A DNA stretch of 13,031 nt. Origin: an uncultured bacterium. Lineage in GTDB: Bacteria; Patescibacteriota; Saccharimonadia; Saccharimonadales; Saccharimonadaceae. This document shows positions 11,211 to 13,031 of this stretch, in pieces. The stretch is from NCBI GenBank assembly GCA_938036745.1, contig CALHWG010000033.1, positions 1 to 13,031 on the forward strand, read 5' to 3'. The position numbers and the translations under genes were made by a program. How positions within the stretch are numbered: position 1 is the first letter of the stretch; every line of letters starts with the position of its first letter. The notes below the pieces were generated by a model. It searched no databases and was not told the origin of the DNA. It worked only from the letters and a program-made list of their open reading frames with translations.

Positions 11211-12584
11211 ATGGCTAAAAGAAAATTTGATTTTGATTTAATTGTTCTTGGAAGTGGAGCAGGCGGTTCAGCGGCGGCAAATATTGCAGCAAAAGCCGGG
11301 TTAAATGTTGCGATTGTTGAAAATGATCTTTTTGGCGGTGAGTCTCCAAATTATAGTGATATTCCGCGAGCAGCAATTTCGAAGGTTAAAAAAGCTTTTT
11401 TTGAGGCAAAAAAGGCTGAAAAAATGGGTTTACGCTCGGCAAATTTAACTTATAATTTTCCGATAATTTCTGCTTGGAAAAAAAATGTGATTGAACGAAC
11501 TGGTGCTCACGATAATCAAAAGTTTTTCGAAAGTGTGGGGATTAAAACTTTTCGTGGTGAAGCTAGGTTTTTAACTCCGAATGAGATTTCGATTAACCAA
11601 AAGCATTATTCGGCAAAGAATTTCTTGATTGCAACTGGTTCTAAAATATCAATTCCAGATATTAAAAATATTGAAAATGTGCGATATTATACGCCAAAAA
11701 CAATTTTCGATATTGCTCGCCCACCTAAAAGTATTTTTATTGTTGGCGGTGGAGCTGAGGCAGTTGAAATTGCTCAAATTTTGGCTATTTTTGGTACGAA
11801 AGTTTACATCAGTGAAGTTTCGGCACGACTTTTGCCAAAAGAAGATGAAGAAGTTGGAATTACTCTTGAAAATATTTTAGTTGAAGAAAACCATGTTTAT
11901 GTTTTACCACAAACTCGAGTAGTTGCGGTACAAAAAGACGGCTTGATGAAGCGAGTGATTTTTCAGCGAGGTGGAACCGAGAAATTTGTGCGAGTTGATG
12001 AAATTCTGGTTGTAGGTGAAAGAATGCCGAATACAGATATTGGCTTAGAAAATGCTCATATTGATTTTTCGAAAGATGGAATTACTGTAAATGAATTTTC
12101 GCAAACTTCTATGAAGCATATTTTCGCGGTTGGTGGAGTGGTTAATCCACAAGCTCAAACGGCAGAAGTCCTACTTGAAAGCCGAACGGTTGCGCACAAT
12201 ATTTTACATTCACGCTCAAAAATTGAGGTTAAATTTCCGCTTTCGCCTCGTACAATTTCAACTTGGCCAGAAATCGCCACGGTTGGTTTAACTGAAGACG
12301 ATTGCTTGAAGAGAGATTTAAAATATAAAACTGCAATTGCACCACTTAATTTAATCGCAAAAAGCAATGTTGAGAATTTCAGTAGTGGATTTGCTAAAAT
12401 TATTTGTGATAGGAAGGGGGAGGTTATTGGCGGAAGTATTGTATCGCCAGATGCAACAAACTTGATTTCGCAAATTTCTTTGGCGATTCGAAATGAAATG
12501 ACGGCACACGATTTAGCTGAAATTCCACAACCATTTTTAAGCTGGAGCGAGATTATTCGTGTGGCAGCCCATAAAATTAAATAA
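11211..12584 (+). CDS. pyridine nucleotide-disulfide reductase homologue lacking redox cysteines
   Basis: This 457-aa protein has the two-dinucleotide-fold layout of lipoamide dehydrogenase or mercuric reductase: an FAD fold GSGAGGSAAANIA (14-26), an NAD(P) motif GGGAEA (179-184) and a C-terminal dimerisation domain (about 340-457). Three key sites are changed. The C-x4-C pair is S45 and D50 (GGESPNYSDIPR). The FAD-contacting Asp of the usual GD motif is G309 (AVGGVV). The C-terminal His-Pro-Thr is lost (QPFLSWSE, 440-447), though the Glu may remain as E447. Disulfide chemistry is therefore not expected; FAD binding may also be weakened. It could be a pseudoenzyme that senses NAD(P)H or flavin, or have another oxidoreductase activity. 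TAAGGAGT at 11198-11205 supports the start. Confidence 0.85.
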   Translation: MAKRKFDFDLIVLGSGAGGSAAANIAAKAGLNVAIVENDLFGGESPNYSDIPRAAISKVKKAFFEAKKAEKMGLRSANLTYNFPIISAWKKNVIERTGAHDNQKFFESVGIKTFRGEARFLTPNEISINQKHYSAKNFLIATGSKISIPDIKNIENVRYYTPKTIFDIARPPKSIFIVGGGAEAVEIAQILAIFGTKVYISEVSARLLPKEDEEVGITLENILVEENHVYVLPQTRVVAVQKDGLMKRVIFQRGGTEKFVRVDEILVVGERMPNTDIGLENAHIDFSKDGITVNEFSQTSMKHIFAVGGVVNPQAQTAEVLLESRTVAHNILHSRSKIEVKFPLSPRTISTWPEIATVGLTEDDCLKRDLKYKTAIAPLNLIAKSNVENFSSGFAKIICDRKGEVIGGSIVSPDATNLISQISLAIRNEMTAHDLAEIPQPFLSWSEIIRVAAHKIK

Positions 12585-12588
12585 AACT

Positions 12589-12618
12589 AAACGCCCAAAA
12601 GTTAAAATGGGCGTTTTT
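12589..12618 (+). terminator. terminator of the three-gene operon
   Basis: AAACGCCCA (12589-12597) pairs with TGGGCGTTT (12608-12616), followed by TTATTTTT. It begins 5 bases after the flavoprotein stop. Confidence 0.85.
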
Positions 12619-12630
12619 ATTTTTCGAAAT

Positions 12631-12659
12631 TTGAATTTTCAAGCAAAAAATGGTAAAAT
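12631..12659 (+). promoter_or_regulatory. promoter of yebC
   Basis: TTGAAT (12631-12636), 17 bp, then TGGTAAAAT (TAAAAT at 12654-12659). The leader of about 28 bases holds AAGGAG at 12685-12690. Confidence 0.7.
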
Positions 12660-12694
12660 TAATATAGATTTACAGATAAAAATTAAGGAGAATT

Positions 12695-13024
12695 ATGGCT
12701 GGTCATAATAAATGGTCAAAAATTAAACGACAGAAAGGTGTAAATGATGCAAAACGGGGTGCAATTTTTACACGGATTGGAAATCAAATTGCAATTGCAG
12801 CTCGTGGTGGCGCTGATCCAGACATGAACCCAAGTTTGGCACTGGCAATTGAAAAAGCTCGTGCTGTAAATATGCCAAACGCGAATATTGAGCGTGCAAT
12901 TGCTCGCGCAGCAGATAAAAACTCGGCAATACTTGAGGAAATTACTTACGAAGGTTATGGTCCGAATGGAATTGGTTTGATTATTGAAACCGCAACAGAT
13001 AATCGCAACCGAACTTTTCCATAA
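12695..13024 (+). CDS. yebC: YebC/PmpR-family protein, 5' part, ended by an in-frame stop
   Basis: The 109 residues visible match the N-terminal domain of YebC/PmpR: MAGHNKWSKIKRQKG, then RGAIFTRIGNQIAIAARGG, MPNANIERAIARA, YEGYGPNGIGLIIE and TDNRNRT. Family members are cytoplasmic, about 240-250 aa, and have been described as DNA-binding transcription regulators and, in some lineages, as factors helping ribosomes through difficult proline stretches. Here TAA (13022-13024) follows RTFP at the point where the family has a conserved Glu before Val/Lys-Arg; the same frame continues with codons for V and K. A single G-to-T change from GAA would explain it. This is either a base error at the window edge or a real nonsense mutation. 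AAGGAG supports the start. Confidence 0.85.
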   Translation: MAGHNKWSKIKRQKGVNDAKRGAIFTRIGNQIAIAARGGADPDMNPSLALAIEKARAVNMPNANIERAIARAADKNSAILEEITYEGYGPNGIGLIIETATDNRNRTFP

Positions 13025-13031
13025 GTTAAAA

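Noticed and set aside
1..13031. UGA-recoded genetic code or CRISPR array
   Set aside because: TGA ends real genes (for example at 10932-10934, inside an ATGA overlap), and no regularly spaced direct repeats are present.

Overview
The window is a strongly AT-rich, gene-dense bacterial segment. It reads best as a Candidate Phyla Radiation (Patescibacteria) genome, probably Saccharibacteria (TM7). This is inferred from the short UvrC, the many small proteins, the very short 5' leaders and the abundance of TTCGAA, not from a marker gene. TGA works as a stop (the gene ending at 10934), so the UGA-to-Gly code of Absconditabacteria/Gracilibacteria is not indicated. Both edges look abnormal: a 31-bp inverted repeat starts at base 1, and an in-frame stop cuts a yebC gene 7 bases before the end. 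The window may therefore be one whole contig with imperfect ends.

Layout. 1-1281 is an accessory-looking region: a terminator, a six-helix membrane protein gene with an ambiguous start, and a decayed 3' end of an IS30-family transposase. 1282-4572 carries an RclA-like flavin disulfide reductase and a fusion of a degenerate PfkB-like domain to class I fructose-bisphosphate aldolase, closed by a bidirectional terminator. 4631-6238, minus strand, holds a small frameshifted gene, an 80-aa protein and an XRE-type regulator with a membrane domain. 6358-8913, plus strand, holds a compact uvrC, a two-helix membrane protein and a 68-aa basic protein.

8998-9865 is a tRNA/division cluster: three tRNAs, all with anticodon CAT (Ile2-like, initiator Met, elongator Met-like), around an FtsB/DivIC-like gene. 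A 40-aa gene with its own promoter, ribosome binding site and terminator follows at 9941-10063. 10206-12584 is a tight three-gene operon: a six-helix membrane protein, a free-standing ATP-cone and a disulfide-reductase-like flavoprotein that has lost its redox cysteines, FAD-contacting Asp and catalytic His. A terminator and then yebC close the window.

How it works together. Most of the content is housekeeping (repair, translation initiation, division, glycolysis, redox defence). Promoters follow one pattern: TTGANT-like -35, 16-17 bp, TGNTANAAT, often placing the start codon 0-8 bases from the predicted transcript start, so several genes appear leaderless or nearly so. The most unusual content is the membrane/ATP-cone/pseudo-reductase operon, the kinase-like/aldolase fusion, the CAT-anticodon tRNA cluster and the inverted repeat around the 5' end of the first gene. 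No CRISPR array, intact mobile element or phage gene is visible.
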